NCBI GenBank assembly: GCA_947497585.1
Contig: CANMHG010000001.1
Span: 744,001-808,000 of the forward strand
DNA from: an uncultured Bacillaceae bacterium
Lineage (GTDB): Bacteria; Bacillota; Bacilli; Bacillales; Bacillaceae_L
Length of the DNA: 64,000 nt
Direction of reading: 5' to 3'
Positions 7,735-15,977 of this stretch are shown piece by piece (positions within the stretch are counted from its first letter, which is position 1; every line of letters starts with the position of its first letter). A program made the position numbers and the translations under genes. The notes below the pieces were generated by a model, which was given only the letters and a program-made list of their open reading frames with translations, was not told the DNA's origin and made no database searches.

Positions 7735-8994
7735 ATGTTTAGCCAAAAGGTAAAAGATAAAATGAAGAAAAACTCCTACAATCTATTTCTTTTATTTATA
7801 CATTTAACTTTTATGATCTTAAATTTTAATCTCATTTTAGAAGAAGGAACACTTAGTAATTTAAATTATATCTTTTTACTCTCTTACTTGTTAATTTTAA
7901 TTACTAGCGTTTACTTATTATTTTCCTACTATCGTTCAAAGAGAGAAATTAAAAGACGAATTGAAAGTGAAGAGCGTTATAAACAGTTAATAGATAATCA
8001 CCCTGATGGTATAGTCATACATGAGAAAGGTGTCATTTTATATGTAAATCCAATTGCATTAAGTTACACAGGTCATGAAGAACATGAAGTAATAGGCAGA
8101 AATCTGCTAGATTTTGCTCATATCTCACAACATGAGAAAATAAAACTCAGAGAACAAAAAATCTATACTACACCAGAAGAAATAAACTTAGATTTAAGTG
8201 AGTATGAGCTGATTTCAAAAGATGGCTCTTCTACCTTTGTTGAATCAAAAGCAATTGTTTGTCAATTTAATAATAAACGCTGTGTTCAACTTGTCTTACG
8301 TAATATCAATGAACGTAAAAAACAAGAAGAACTATTAAAGGCATCCGAGAAGCTAGCCGTTGTTGGACAAATTGCCGCTGGCATCGCCCATGAAATTAGG
8401 AATCCTCTTACAAGTATAAAAGGATTTATCCAAATGATGGGTGAAGATTCAAAGGGAGAACACTATTATGATGTACTTATGTCTGAAATAGATCGAATCA
8501 ATCAGGTTACAAATGACTTCTTGATTTTAGCAAAACCACAGGCTCAAAATTTCAAAGTTTACCCCTTAAATCATATTATTAGGGAAGTAATTCTCCTTAT
8601 GCAACCCGAAGCAATGCTGCATGATGTGGAGTTTACATACCTGCCTTATGATGAAGAGCTTCAGTTATTATGTGATCGAAACGAGCTAAAACAAGTCTTT
8701 ATCAATATTGTAAAAAACTCAATAGAAGCGATGCAATCAGGCGGTTTTATCACAATACATACTTTTCCAATAGAAAACAAAGTTCAAATCGAGATCACAG
8801 ATTCTGGTATTGGAATCCCTAAAGAACGAATTGTAAATATCGGACAACCTTTTTATACGTTAAAGGAAAAAGGAACAGGCTTAGGATTGATGACAACTAT
8901 AAAAATTATTGAAAAGCACAACGGTACCTTCCAGTTGCATAGTGAAGAAGGGAAAGGGACAACAGTTAAAATTGAATTTCCACTTATCCATTAA
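7735..8994 (+). CDS. PAS-domain sensor histidine kinase, sporulation-kinase-like
   Basis: Two membrane spans (about residues 17-35 and 43-64) are followed by one PAS domain (about 78-190). A HisKA domain comes next with GIAHEIRNPLTS (phospho-acceptor His219), then HATPase boxes NIVKNSIEAM, DSGIGIP and GTGLGL. The architecture and the wording of the H-box match Bacillus sporulation-type kinases that feed Spo0F. No response regulator gene is adjacent, which also fits an orphan phosphorelay kinase. Its specific partner cannot be told. GGAGTG stands upstream of the start. Confidence 0.85.
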   Translation: MFSQKVKDKMKKNSYNLFLLFIHLTFMILNFNLILEEGTLSNLNYIFLLSYLLILITSVYLLFSYYRSKREIKRRIESEERYKQLIDNHPDGIVIHEKGVILYVNPIALSYTGHEEHEVIGRNLLDFAHISQHEKIKLREQKIYTTPEEINLDLSEYELISKDGSSTFVESKAIVCQFNNKRCVQLVLRNINERKKQEELLKASEKLAVVGQIAAGIAHEIRNPLTSIKGFIQMMGEDSKGEHYYDVLMSEIDRINQVTNDFLILAKPQAQNFKVYPLNHIIREVILLMQPEAMLHDVEFTYLPYDEELQLLCDRNELKQVFINIVKNSIEAMQSGGFITIHTFPIENKVQIEITDSGIGIPKERIVNIGQPFYTLKEKGTGLGLMTTIKIIEKHNGTFQLHSEEGKGTTVKIEFPLIH

Positions 8995-8995
8995 T

Positions 8996-9028
8996 AAAGG
9001 GAAGCAGCATTTAGCTGCTCCCCTTTTT
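8996..9028 (+). terminator. Terminator of the PAS kinase gene
   Basis: AAAGGGaAGCAGC and GCTGCTcCCCTTTTT form a long stem with a five-base loop and a T-run, directly after the kinase stop codon. Confidence 0.85.
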
Positions 9029-9035
9029 GCTCATA

Positions 9036-9425
9036 TTACCAAGGGAAACGCGGTCTGCGACGGTCATCAATTCCTAGTACATCGTCATCTCTTCTACGCT
9101 TACGACGATCGTCAGTTCCTAATACATCGTCATCTCTTCTACGCTTACGGCGATCGTCAATTCCTAGTACGTCGTCGTCTCTTCTACGCTTACGGCGATC
9201 GTCAATTCCCAGTACATTGTCGTCTCTTCGACGTTTACGACGGTCATCAATTCCTAATACATCGTCATCTCTTCGACGTTTGCGACGATCATCAATTCCT
9301 AATACATCGTCATCTCTTCGACGTTTGCGGTCGTGTCTTCTATCATCAGCATCAAGGATAATTACTTCATCAGCGTTGATAATAACACGATCAGCATCAA
9401 TTCGTAATCTTCTTTTTTTACCCAA
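9036..9425 (-). CDS. Arg/Asp-rich tandem-repeat protein (129 aa), candidate structural or spore-surface protein
   Basis: I start it at TTG, seven bases after AAAGGAGGG, giving MGKKRRLRIDADRV. An N-terminal part of about 35 residues is unlike the rest (INADEVIILDADD). It is followed by six tandem copies of a 15-residue unit, RKRRRDDDVLGIDDR, and a short RPRFPW tail. The charge alternates in blocks of basic RKRRR and acidic DDD/IDD. No signal peptide or membrane span is seen. Low-complexity charged repeats recall CotG-like coat proteins or other disordered scaffolds, but the sequence is not one I recognise. The gene is convergent with the PAS kinase. Confidence 0.75.
   Translation of the reverse strand: MGKKRRLRIDADRVIINADEVIILDADDRRHDRKRRRDDDVLGIDDRRKRRRDDDVLGIDDRRKRRRDDNVLGIDDRRKRRRDDDVLGIDDRRKRRRDDDVLGTDDRRKRRRDDDVLGIDDRRRPRFPW
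9054..9323. repeat. 45-bp tandem repeat inside the Arg/Asp-rich gene (6 copies)
   Basis: The unit recurs every 45 bases and stays in frame. Differences between copies are mostly silent or conservative (for example GIDD to GTDD, DDD to DDN), which points to selection on the peptide and to copy-number change by slippage or recombination. Confidence 0.9.
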
Positions 9426-9563
9426 AGGTATCCCTCCTTTTCCTGTAATTATTATTAGTTTATGAATATGAAAAAGAGGCGTGTGGACGAGTGTGATAGG
9501 ACAAAGGTCTATTTTTCGACTTTGTAAGGGATAACCGACAATAATGGAGGCTAACATAGAAAA

Positions 9564-9588
9564 AACTGGACAGCACAGTGCCCAGTTC
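9564..9588 (-). terminator. Terminator of the diheme cytochrome gene
   Basis: AACTGG (9564-9569) and CCAGTT (9582-9587) form a stem overlapping the stop codon. On the minus strand it is followed by six T. Confidence 0.7.
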
Positions 9589-11498
9589 TACTTAATCTCG
9601 TAAAGTGATAGCAGATAATCTAATAATGCATCTTGTTCTCTCTTTGTAAAACCAGTTGTTTCATCAACCCAATAGGTATGTCCAATTCCTTGGACATGTG
9701 TTTTTCTAAGGGCTTCTGATGCTTTATTCGCTTTTATTACTTTTTCACGAAGTTCCTGGTCTACTAAAGCACGTAAACTATTTCTTGGATCTGGTTTAAT
9801 TCCATTCAACACAGTACCCGCTAACCCTAGTTCACCATTTACCCCAACAGCAACCCCACCTTCATGAAGATAAGGAACCGTCCAATATAGTCCGATTAAG
9901 CTTGGAACTTTATATCCCCCTGGTGAATCGCCATGGGCAAAGGAAAGCTTTATCTGCTCTTCGCCTATATGATCTGTAGGGACATTATGAATTTCAGGGT
10001 TTTCTGGCAATGGTACAGGTGTATCTGCAGAATAGAGCTTCGATTTAGTGAATATTGAGTCTGTTCTCTTAAATGCTATTGCCCTTGAAGGGTCGGTTCC
10101 GATCTCTTTCACTGAAATGACCTTATGATTGGTTAATGTACTTCCAGCATGACAAGACATACAGTTTGCTCTCTCGAATACCTCTCGCCCCTTTACAATT
10201 GACCTCTCATTATAATTAATTTTCGGTCTAGGAGGTTGAATCGAGTTTTGCCACGCGGATACAGCATTATTTTGTTCGTTGAATTTGTATCCAGGACTAC
10301 TAACAATAACCCCTGAAGGCGAGACTACTGAAACTTTTGGAAATTCTGGTGATTCCACAATTTCATTAACCCCAACTGTATCAGGATTTGGATCAACTTT
10401 TTTCAGAAATTCTGAAGGTTTTTCTTTTAAAGTTGGATTATAACGAAAATCTGGATTAGCCGAGTTTTGTAAAATAGTCGCTATATATACTTCTTTATCA
10501 ATTCCAAAGAGAGTTTCACTTATTTCCATTTGGGTCAAAGTATCCGCGTTTTGGGCATGAACATTATTACTAAAGGTAGTTAAACCGTTAAATGGGCCTG
10601 CTGCTGCAAAACCACTCCATCCATACGGATGATCACCTAATGTAAATGAATCTGGAATTTGCGTAGGATTTACTTCCAACTCAATTGTTGAATCAAAATT
10701 ACCTGGTGCCCACGAAATAAATGTAGCATCTACAGCCTTTTCAAGTAGCTCTGCATCTGGTAGAGCTTCTTCTTCACCCTTTGTGTTTTGCACTTTCTTG
10801 TCAATATCCGTTATGTATTCCTTTAAATTTTTTACATTAGCATGAGTAAAAAAGCCAGCCGAATTTGTACTCAGTGCTAAAAGTAAGCCACCATTTAGAT
10901 CTGCATTTGGTGCACCTTCGATAACCTTTTTAGTATCAGGATCAAATGTCGCATGACAAGCAGCACAGCTGATACCAACTCTAATACGACCATGAGATAT
11001 ACTAACCGGAAGTCCAAGGGGAACTAAGGATCCTTCAGCCACATCAATACCAGTGTTGACTTTTTCTCCTTTTTTAAAGGTTTTGTCACCCAGGGTAATG
11101 TCACTAGCAAGCTCAACTTGTAGATTGTTAGTGCCTTTTCCACCTAAAGCTAAAATCGCTTTAGTTACGTTCGTAATGGTAAATGGTCCATCAATCATAC
11201 CTACGATATCCGTTAAGAAAACTTCATTCCCAAAGGTCTCCTCATAAAAAACCTCTCTACCAAGATTCAGCATATCTTGATCTATTTCCTGAACATCATC
11301 GTCTTCCGTAGGATTATTATGAATTTGAAAAAGCCCTTTACGTCCATATGGGTCAAAACTGACCATTTGATTTGTTTGATACTCTCTCACTTTATTGGTA
11401 GAGGGTGTATAGCCATATTGAAAGTCTGTTGCGAAAAACCCAATAAGTAGTATAAATATCACACCTACAGCAAAAATCCACCATTTTCTCCTTTTCAT
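9588..11498 (-). CDS. Membrane-anchored diheme cytochrome c
   Basis: The start is the ATG five bases after AGGTGG, giving 636 residues. One N-terminal membrane anchor (about residues 7-24) leads to a large extracytoplasmic part. It has two c-type heme motifs, CAACH (178-182) and CMSCH (446-450). The second is followed by a cytochrome-c-like domain with VPSLIGLYWTVPYLHEGG. The layout resembles the diheme cytochrome c peroxidase/RoxA-like group. The substrate and redox partner are unknown. No heme maturation or oxidase gene is adjacent; neighbours are the repeat-protein gene and hmgA. Confidence 0.8.
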   Translation of the reverse strand: MKRRKWWIFAVGVIFILLIGFFATDFQYGYTPSTNKVREYQTNQMVSFDPYGRKGLFQIHNNPTEDDDVQEIDQDMLNLGREVFYEETFGNEVFLTDIVGMIDGPFTITNVTKAILALGGKGTNNLQVELASDITLGDKTFKKGEKVNTGIDVAEGSLVPLGLPVSISHGRIRVGISCAACHATFDPDTKKVIEGAPNADLNGGLLLALSTNSAGFFTHANVKNLKEYITDIDKKVQNTKGEEEALPDAELLEKAVDATFISWAPGNFDSTIELEVNPTQIPDSFTLGDHPYGWSGFAAAGPFNGLTTFSNNVHAQNADTLTQMEISETLFGIDKEVYIATILQNSANPDFRYNPTLKEKPSEFLKKVDPNPDTVGVNEIVESPEFPKVSVVSPSGVIVSSPGYKFNEQNNAVSAWQNSIQPPRPKINYNERSIVKGREVFERANCMSCHAGSTLTNHKVISVKEIGTDPSRAIAFKRTDSIFTKSKLYSADTPVPLPENPEIHNVPTDHIGEEQIKLSFAHGDSPGGYKVPSLIGLYWTVPYLHEGGVAVGVNGELGLAGTVLNGIKPDPRNSLRALVDQELREKVIKANKASEALRKTHVQGIGHTYWVDETTGFTKREQDALLDYLLSLYEIK

Positions 11499-11648
11499 AT
11501 CATCCACCTAATCATGTCGTTTAATTTGATAGGCTTAGTATCTGTTTCGAAATTGTAAATATGCTATGGAAATGGATAGGTATGGTGAGAAGTACTATAA
11601 ATAAAAAGAGCCTGAGGATTATTAGTGTCCTCAAGCTCTATGTTTCGG

Positions 11649-11905
11649 CGAGTTATGTGATCTCATTTTCGCAGTTCTTGATATTTGAGGGAACGTATAT
11701 CTGTTTACGTGACCTCATTTCCTCGATTCGGCTATTTCCCGAAACGTAAAACCGTTTACGTTACCTTATTTCCCCGATTCGGGTATTTCCCGAAATGTAA
11801 AACGGTTTACGTGTCCTCATTTCCCCGATTCGGCTATTTCCCGAAACGTAAATCTGTTTACGTGACCTCATTTCCCGGAATCAGCTATTTCCCAGAACGT
11901 AAAGC
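11649..11905. repeat. Intergenic tandem array, 51-52 bp period, five units
   Basis: The ACCTCATTT anchor recurs at 11660 (as ATCTC), 11712, 11763, 11814 and 11865. Each unit runs from TTTACGT to ACGTAAA, so its ends are inverted repeats. Ends of neighbouring units can also pair with each other. It fills the space between hmgA and the cytochrome gene. Confidence 0.85.
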
Positions 11906-11909
11906 TCTT

Positions 11910-13064
11910 CTACTCCACCCAAGTATACATATACCCAGTATCCTCATAATCTTTTGCCTTTTTTACAACCTTTAGCGGCTTAAATGTATCAATCATCACA
12001 GCTAGCTCAAGGGTTTCTTTTTTACCAATACTCGCTTCCGTCTTCCCTGGGTGTGGTCCATGTGGAATCCCACTAGGATGTAGTGTGATGGACTCTAATT
12101 TGACTCCCTTACGGCTCATAAAATTACCTTCCACATAATAGAGAAGTTCATCACTATTTACATTACTATGGTAATACGGTGCCGGAATCGCTTCTGGGTG
12201 ATAGTCAAACAACCTTGGTACAAAGGAGCAAACAACAAAATTATGACCTTCAAATGTTTGATGTACTGGTGGTGGCTGATGAATTCGCCCAGTGATTGGT
12301 TCAAAATCCTCTACATTAAACACCCAAGGATATAAATACCCATCCCAGCCCACAACATCTAACGGATGATGACCTAGCACATGAGAGTGCAAGTATCCTC
12401 TCGTTTTCGTAATAACCTCAAATTCTCCTTTTTCATCAAAGTGCTCAAGAGTTTCAGGTCCTCGAATATCTCGTTCACAGAATGGACTGTGCTCAAGTAA
12501 TTGGCCATATTCATTACGATATCTTCGTGGCGTCGTAATTTGGCTGAAAGACTCAATAAACAAAATCTTCGTCTGAGCCCCCTCGTCAGGTACGACACGA
12601 TAAATAGTTCCAATCGGAATCACAACATAATCCCCAGGACGAAACGTAAGTGTCCCAAACATGGTCTCAACCTTACCACTACCATAATGGATAAAGAGCA
12701 TCTCGTCTCCATCTCCATTTCGATAGTAGTTATCCATTGCTTTGTCAATGTTCATTGCACCAATCAACAAATCATCATTCCCAAGCAAATACTCTCGTGC
12801 AGACAGTGCATCCCCACTCTGCGAAAGCTTATCTGTGTAAAAATGACGATGATCTAGTGAACCTTGCTCTTCATACTCTGGCAAGTATTTGCCGATTAAC
12901 TCCGATTTAACAACTTCTGTTGGCATATAGTGATGATATAAAATAGACTGTGTTCCAGAAAATCCTTTCGTCCCCATCACTTGCTCTCTATAAAGACTGC
13001 CATCTTCTTTTCGAAAAGTTGTATGACGCTTATGTGGAATGTTCCCCATTGAACGATAATACAT
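11910..13064 (-). CDS. hmgA: Homogentisate 1,2-dioxygenase
   Basis: This is a 384-residue cupin-fold protein. Its N-terminal signature is YYRSMGNIPHKRHT. A mid-protein cupin segment (GDEMLFIHYGSGKVET, RPGDYVVIPIGT) and the C-terminal metal-site region HPSGIPHGPHPGKTEAS are those of HmgA. It opens the ring of homogentisate to maleylacetoacetate with Fe(II) and O2. It lies 16 bases after fahA in the order aminotransferase, flavin reductase, fahA, hmgA, and AAGGTG precedes the ATG. No maleylacetoacetate isomerase gene is seen nearby. Confidence 0.93.
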   Translation of the reverse strand: MYYRSMGNIPHKRHTTFRKEDGSLYREQVMGTKGFSGTQSILYHHYMPTEVVKSELIGKYLPEYEEQGSLDHRHFYTDKLSQSGDALSAREYLLGNDDLLIGAMNIDKAMDNYYRNGDGDEMLFIHYGSGKVETMFGTLTFRPGDYVVIPIGTIYRVVPDEGAQTKILFIESFSQITTPRRYRNEYGQLLEHSPFCERDIRGPETLEHFDEKGEFEVITKTRGYLHSHVLGHHPLDVVGWDGYLYPWVFNVEDFEPITGRIHQPPPVHQTFEGHNFVVCSFVPRLFDYHPEAIPAPYYHSNVNSDELLYYVEGNFMSRKGVKLESITLHPSGIPHGPHPGKTEASIGKKETLELAVMIDTFKPLKVVKKAKDYEDTGYMYTWVE

Positions 13065-13080
13065 TTACTTCACCTTCTCC

Positions 13081-13989
13081 CTACCCTATTCTATTTTTTA
13101 AAACACCAAGACCTGTTATTTCAAGCTCCACTTCATCTCCAGGCTCCAACCAACGATGAACGTCTGTGCCTAGTTCTAAAATACAACCACTGCCAACCGT
13201 ACCTGACCCAATAATTTCTCCAGGATATAAAGTCACTCCATCAGATGCTCGCTCAATCATTTCTCCAAATGAATAGTGAATATCTTTAAAATTCCCTTTT
13301 GAAAGTAGCTCACCATTTACCTTGGCTGTCATAGCTAAGTCATAGCCCTTCAACGTTCGAAATGCTTCGAGCTCATCCTTGGTGATAATCACAGGACCAA
13401 TTGACGTTGCAAAATCCTTACCCTTTGCTGGTCCTAACCCTACCTTCATCTCTTGTAGCTGAAGATCTCTTGCACTCCAGTCATTCAAAATACAATAACC
13501 AAAGATATAGTCCTCAGCCTCACTTGCCTTAATATTTGTCCCTTCTTTTCCAATCACACAAGCAATTTCTAGCTCATAATCAAGCCACTCACAATTACTT
13601 GGTCGTGTTATTACTTGATTTGGACCCTTAATTGCCATGTGATTCGAAAAATAAAACACAGGAATCTCGTACCACTCTGGAATCATGTCTAAGCCTCGAT
13701 TTTGTCTAGCCGTTTTCACATGCTGTTCAAATGCATAGAAATCTCTAAAGCTACGAGGGTTCGAAAGAGGCGTAATTATTTCAACCTCATCTAAAGCATA
13801 AACACTTTCCAAAGGCTCAGTTAAGGAAGAAATAATCTCCATATACTCTTCCTGCTTTTCTAAAAATGAAAGCATATCACTTGGAAGCTTTCCTTTGCTT
13901 GTTTCAAACATATCAACAACATGGTAATCACCCAGCATCCAGCCTGCACGAGTTGCACCATCATTTTTTATAAACGACACAAATTTCAT
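13081..13989 (-). CDS. fahA: Fumarylacetoacetate hydrolase family protein
   Basis: The FAH fold is shown by the acidic metal-binding stretch LDYELEIACVIGKEG. NDWSARDLQ, GPAKGKDFATSIGPVI and the C-terminal GEIIGSGTVGSGC signature also match. The position between the flavin reductase and hmgA genes makes fumarylacetoacetase the best role, the last step to fumarate and acetoacetate. The FAH superfamily also includes acylpyruvases and other hydrolases, so the substrate is inferred from context. AAGGTGATGTT precedes the start. Confidence 0.85.
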   Translation of the reverse strand: MKFVSFIKNDGATRAGWMLGDYHVVDMFETSKGKLPSDMLSFLEKQEEYMEIISSLTEPLESVYALDEVEIITPLSNPRSFRDFYAFEQHVKTARQNRGLDMIPEWYEIPVFYFSNHMAIKGPNQVITRPSNCEWLDYELEIACVIGKEGTNIKASEAEDYIFGYCILNDWSARDLQLQEMKVGLGPAKGKDFATSIGPVIITKDELEAFRTLKGYDLAMTAKVNGELLSKGNFKDIHYSFGEMIERASDGVTLYPGEIIGSGTVGSGCILELGTDVHRWLEPGDEVELEITGLGVLKNRIG

Positions 13990-14004
13990 AACATCACCTT
14001 AGGA

Positions 14005-14613
14005 TTATTTTCGAACTAACTCAAATGTCTCAGCCAATGGTTTTGTATACGTCTGTCCAGCCATTCGACCGATAGGGTTTAATTTTTCAGTAAGTATTCG
14101 ACCCTGGTCATACAGTTCATCATTAACATGAACATGTTTCACTTTCCCAATAACCAAGCTACCCGCTCCAGGATGATCTCCAAAATCAAGTGCTTGGTGT
14201 AATTCACATTCTAAATGAACCATCGATTCCTTTACTCTAGGTGGTCTTACCGAAACGCTTTCTTTTTTTGTAAGACCTGATGCATCTAGCTCATCTACAT
14301 CTGGTGGGTACTCAATTGCACAATCATTCATTTGAACAGCCATCTCTTCACTGACAATATTAATAACAAATTCCTTTGTTGCCTCAATGTTTGTCAATGT
14401 ATCCTTTTTTGCTCCATCTGTTCCACGTCTCATCGGTGAAAAACAAACCAACATTGGATCTGCTGAAATGACGGTAAAAAAACTGAATGGTGCGGCGTTA
14501 ACTACTCCCTCTTCAGAAATAGAAGTAACAAAAGCAATCGGACGTGGTAAAACAGAACCAACTAGTAGTTTATAAGCATCTTTCCATTCAAGCGTTTCTG
14601 GTTTAATTTCCAC
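14005..14613 (-). CDS. Flavin reductase-like FMN-binding protein
   Basis: The split-barrel flavin reductase domain is evident from VLPRPIAFVTSISEEGVVNAAPFSFF and the later MAVQMNDCAIEYP. GDHPGAGSLVIGKVKHVHV is a further match. Members reduce or bind FMN, often to feed a monooxygenase. The gene begins at GTG, directly after the aminotransferase stop, within the homogentisate operon. No flavin monooxygenase is adjacent, so its job in tyrosine breakdown is not clear. Confidence 0.85.
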   Translation of the reverse strand: MEIKPETLEWKDAYKLLVGSVLPRPIAFVTSISEEGVVNAAPFSFFTVISADPMLVCFSPMRRGTDGAKKDTLTNIEATKEFVINIVSEEMAVQMNDCAIEYPPDVDELDASGLTKKESVSVRPPRVKESMVHLECELHQALDFGDHPGAGSLVIGKVKHVHVNDELYDQGRILTEKLNPIGRMAGQTYTKPLAETFELVRK

Positions 14614-14616
14614 TAG

Positions 14617-15711
14617 TTACACCACACTTTCTTTTAAAAGCTGACCTATCGTCTCTATAAATGCATCATTATCTTTTCTCGTACCTAACGTCATTCGGAA
14701 GGCTTCTGCCCATCCAGCTATCTGTAGACCTCTAACAATAAAGCCTTTCTCCATAAGCAATGTAACAACCGGCTGCTTGCTACAAACAAATAAAAAGTTT
14801 GTTTCAGACGTATAAACCTGCATTCCTAAAGCAGTCAAAGCCTTTGATACGTATACTCGCTCTTCTGCATTTTTCCGAGCACATTCCTCTATAAAGCCTT
14901 GATCATCAAGAGCAACTGAAGCAGCATGTTGGGCTAAATGATTTACATTGAATACATCCTTAACCTTTACAAGTTCTTTCACAATAGCTTCAGCCATAAT
15001 GCCATATCCAACTCTTAGTCCTGCTAAACCATAAATTTTCGAAAACGTTCTTAATACAATTAAATTAGGAAACTGTTCAAGTAATGGTAGTGTTTCTAAA
15101 TAGTCGTCAGTCATCACGTATTCGTAGTAAGCTTCATCAACCACCACAATAATGTTTTCAGGAACTCGCTTTATAAAATGTAGTAGATCCTCTCTGCCAA
15201 CGATTGTTCCTGTCGGATTATTTGGATTACACACAAAAACCATTTTTGTTTTTTCAGTGATGGCTTCAAACATTTCATCTAAATTATGTGTGCCATTATT
15301 CAATGGAACCTTAATTGGCTGGCCACCTTCTATCACAACATTTGTCTCATATCTAGGAAATGTGATATCGGCCATGATTGCTTCATCTCCATGACGGATG
15401 TAAGCTCTTGTGAGCAGTCGTATCATTTCCTCAGAGCCATTACCGATAATAAATTGGCTCTCTTGCACGTTATAAAATTTTGCAAGTTTTGATATCAATG
15501 TTGATGTTGTACCATCTGGATAATAGAAAATTTCATTCAGATTTTCGCTGATAACCCCACGTACATGTGGTGAACATCCGTACACATTTTCGTTATCAGA
15601 CATTTTTCGAATAACTTGTAGATTATAATCTGTTTTAATTTCTTTAAGTGATTTGCCTAGAGTATATGGTTTGATTCCTTTTATCTCTTCTCTGGCAATA
15701 ATCTTAGACAT
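14617..15711 (-). CDS. PLP-dependent aminotransferase, HisC-like, likely aromatic aminotransferase
   Basis: This is a fold-type I aminotransferase of 364 residues. It has the substrate-binding NENVYGCSP start, NPNNPTG (about residues 161-167), DEAYYEY and the PLP lysine in TFSKIYGLAGLRVGYG. The sequence groups with histidinol-phosphate aminotransferases, which often also use tyrosine and phenylalanine. In a homogentisate operon the likely reaction is tyrosine to 4-hydroxyphenylpyruvate, the substrate of HppD. GAGGTG precedes the start. A biosynthetic HisC role is less likely because no his genes are near. Confidence 0.85.
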   Translation of the reverse strand: MSKIIAREEIKGIKPYTLGKSLKEIKTDYNLQVIRKMSDNENVYGCSPHVRGVISENLNEIFYYPDGTTSTLISKLAKFYNVQESQFIIGNGSEEMIRLLTRAYIRHGDEAIMADITFPRYETNVVIEGGQPIKVPLNNGTHNLDEMFEAITEKTKMVFVCNPNNPTGTIVGREDLLHFIKRVPENIIVVVDEAYYEYVMTDDYLETLPLLEQFPNLIVLRTFSKIYGLAGLRVGYGIMAEAIVKELVKVKDVFNVNHLAQHAASVALDDQGFIEECARKNAEERVYVSKALTALGMQVYTSETNFLFVCSKQPVVTLLMEKGFIVRGLQIAGWAEAFRMTLGTRKDNDAFIETIGQLLKESVV

Positions 15712-15803
15712 GTTAGCACCTCAATTTTCAAAAAATTACGTTAGATAAAGGAAAGAAGGAGACCGCAATCTCCCTCTCCTACTTATTTTGCTAAGTTAAT
15801 CTG

Positions 15804-15941
15804 AACTGTTAATTTCCGCTACAGGCACTCGCTTTCCGCGGGCGGTCCGTGAGCCTCCTCGGCGCGCTGCGCCTGTGGGGTCTCACTTTGACGCGCTACT
15901 CCCGCAGGAGTCTCGTGCCTTCCGCGGAAATCAACACAGTT
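15804..15941. repeat. Dispersed GC-rich structured element, copy 1
   Basis: The outer arms AACTGTT..ATTTCCGC and GCGGAAATCAACaCAGTT are nearly complementary. Inside are GGCAC/GTGCC, GCGGG (15838-15842)/CCCGC (15901-15905), GTGAG (15849-15853)/CTCAC (15882-15886) and GGCGC/GCGCC closing a three-base loop. It lies between hppD and the aminotransferase gene. Copies 2 and 3 are at 27266-27393 and 35225-35320. Confidence 0.85.
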
Positions 15942-15977
15942 ACAAAATCAATACTAAGCTACTACACTATCTAACTA

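Noticed and set aside
8909..9465. Plus-strand His/Arg- or Ser/Leu-rich frames over the repeat gene
   Set aside because: They are antisense frames of the 45-bp repeat, which is a multiple of three. The minus-strand gene has the better start and composition.
11685..11975. Plus-strand frame of 96 codons with a repeated YVTSFPRFGYFPKRK-like text through the 11.7-kb array
   Set aside because: It arises because three array steps are 51 bases. It lacks a ribosome-binding site, starts at TTG and runs antisense into hmgA. The sister arrays step by 52 bases, which cannot keep a frame.
15804..15941. Insertion-sequence remnant for the GC-rich element
   Set aside because: No transposase fragment or target duplication can be seen, and the stems covary between copies, which points to a conserved fold.
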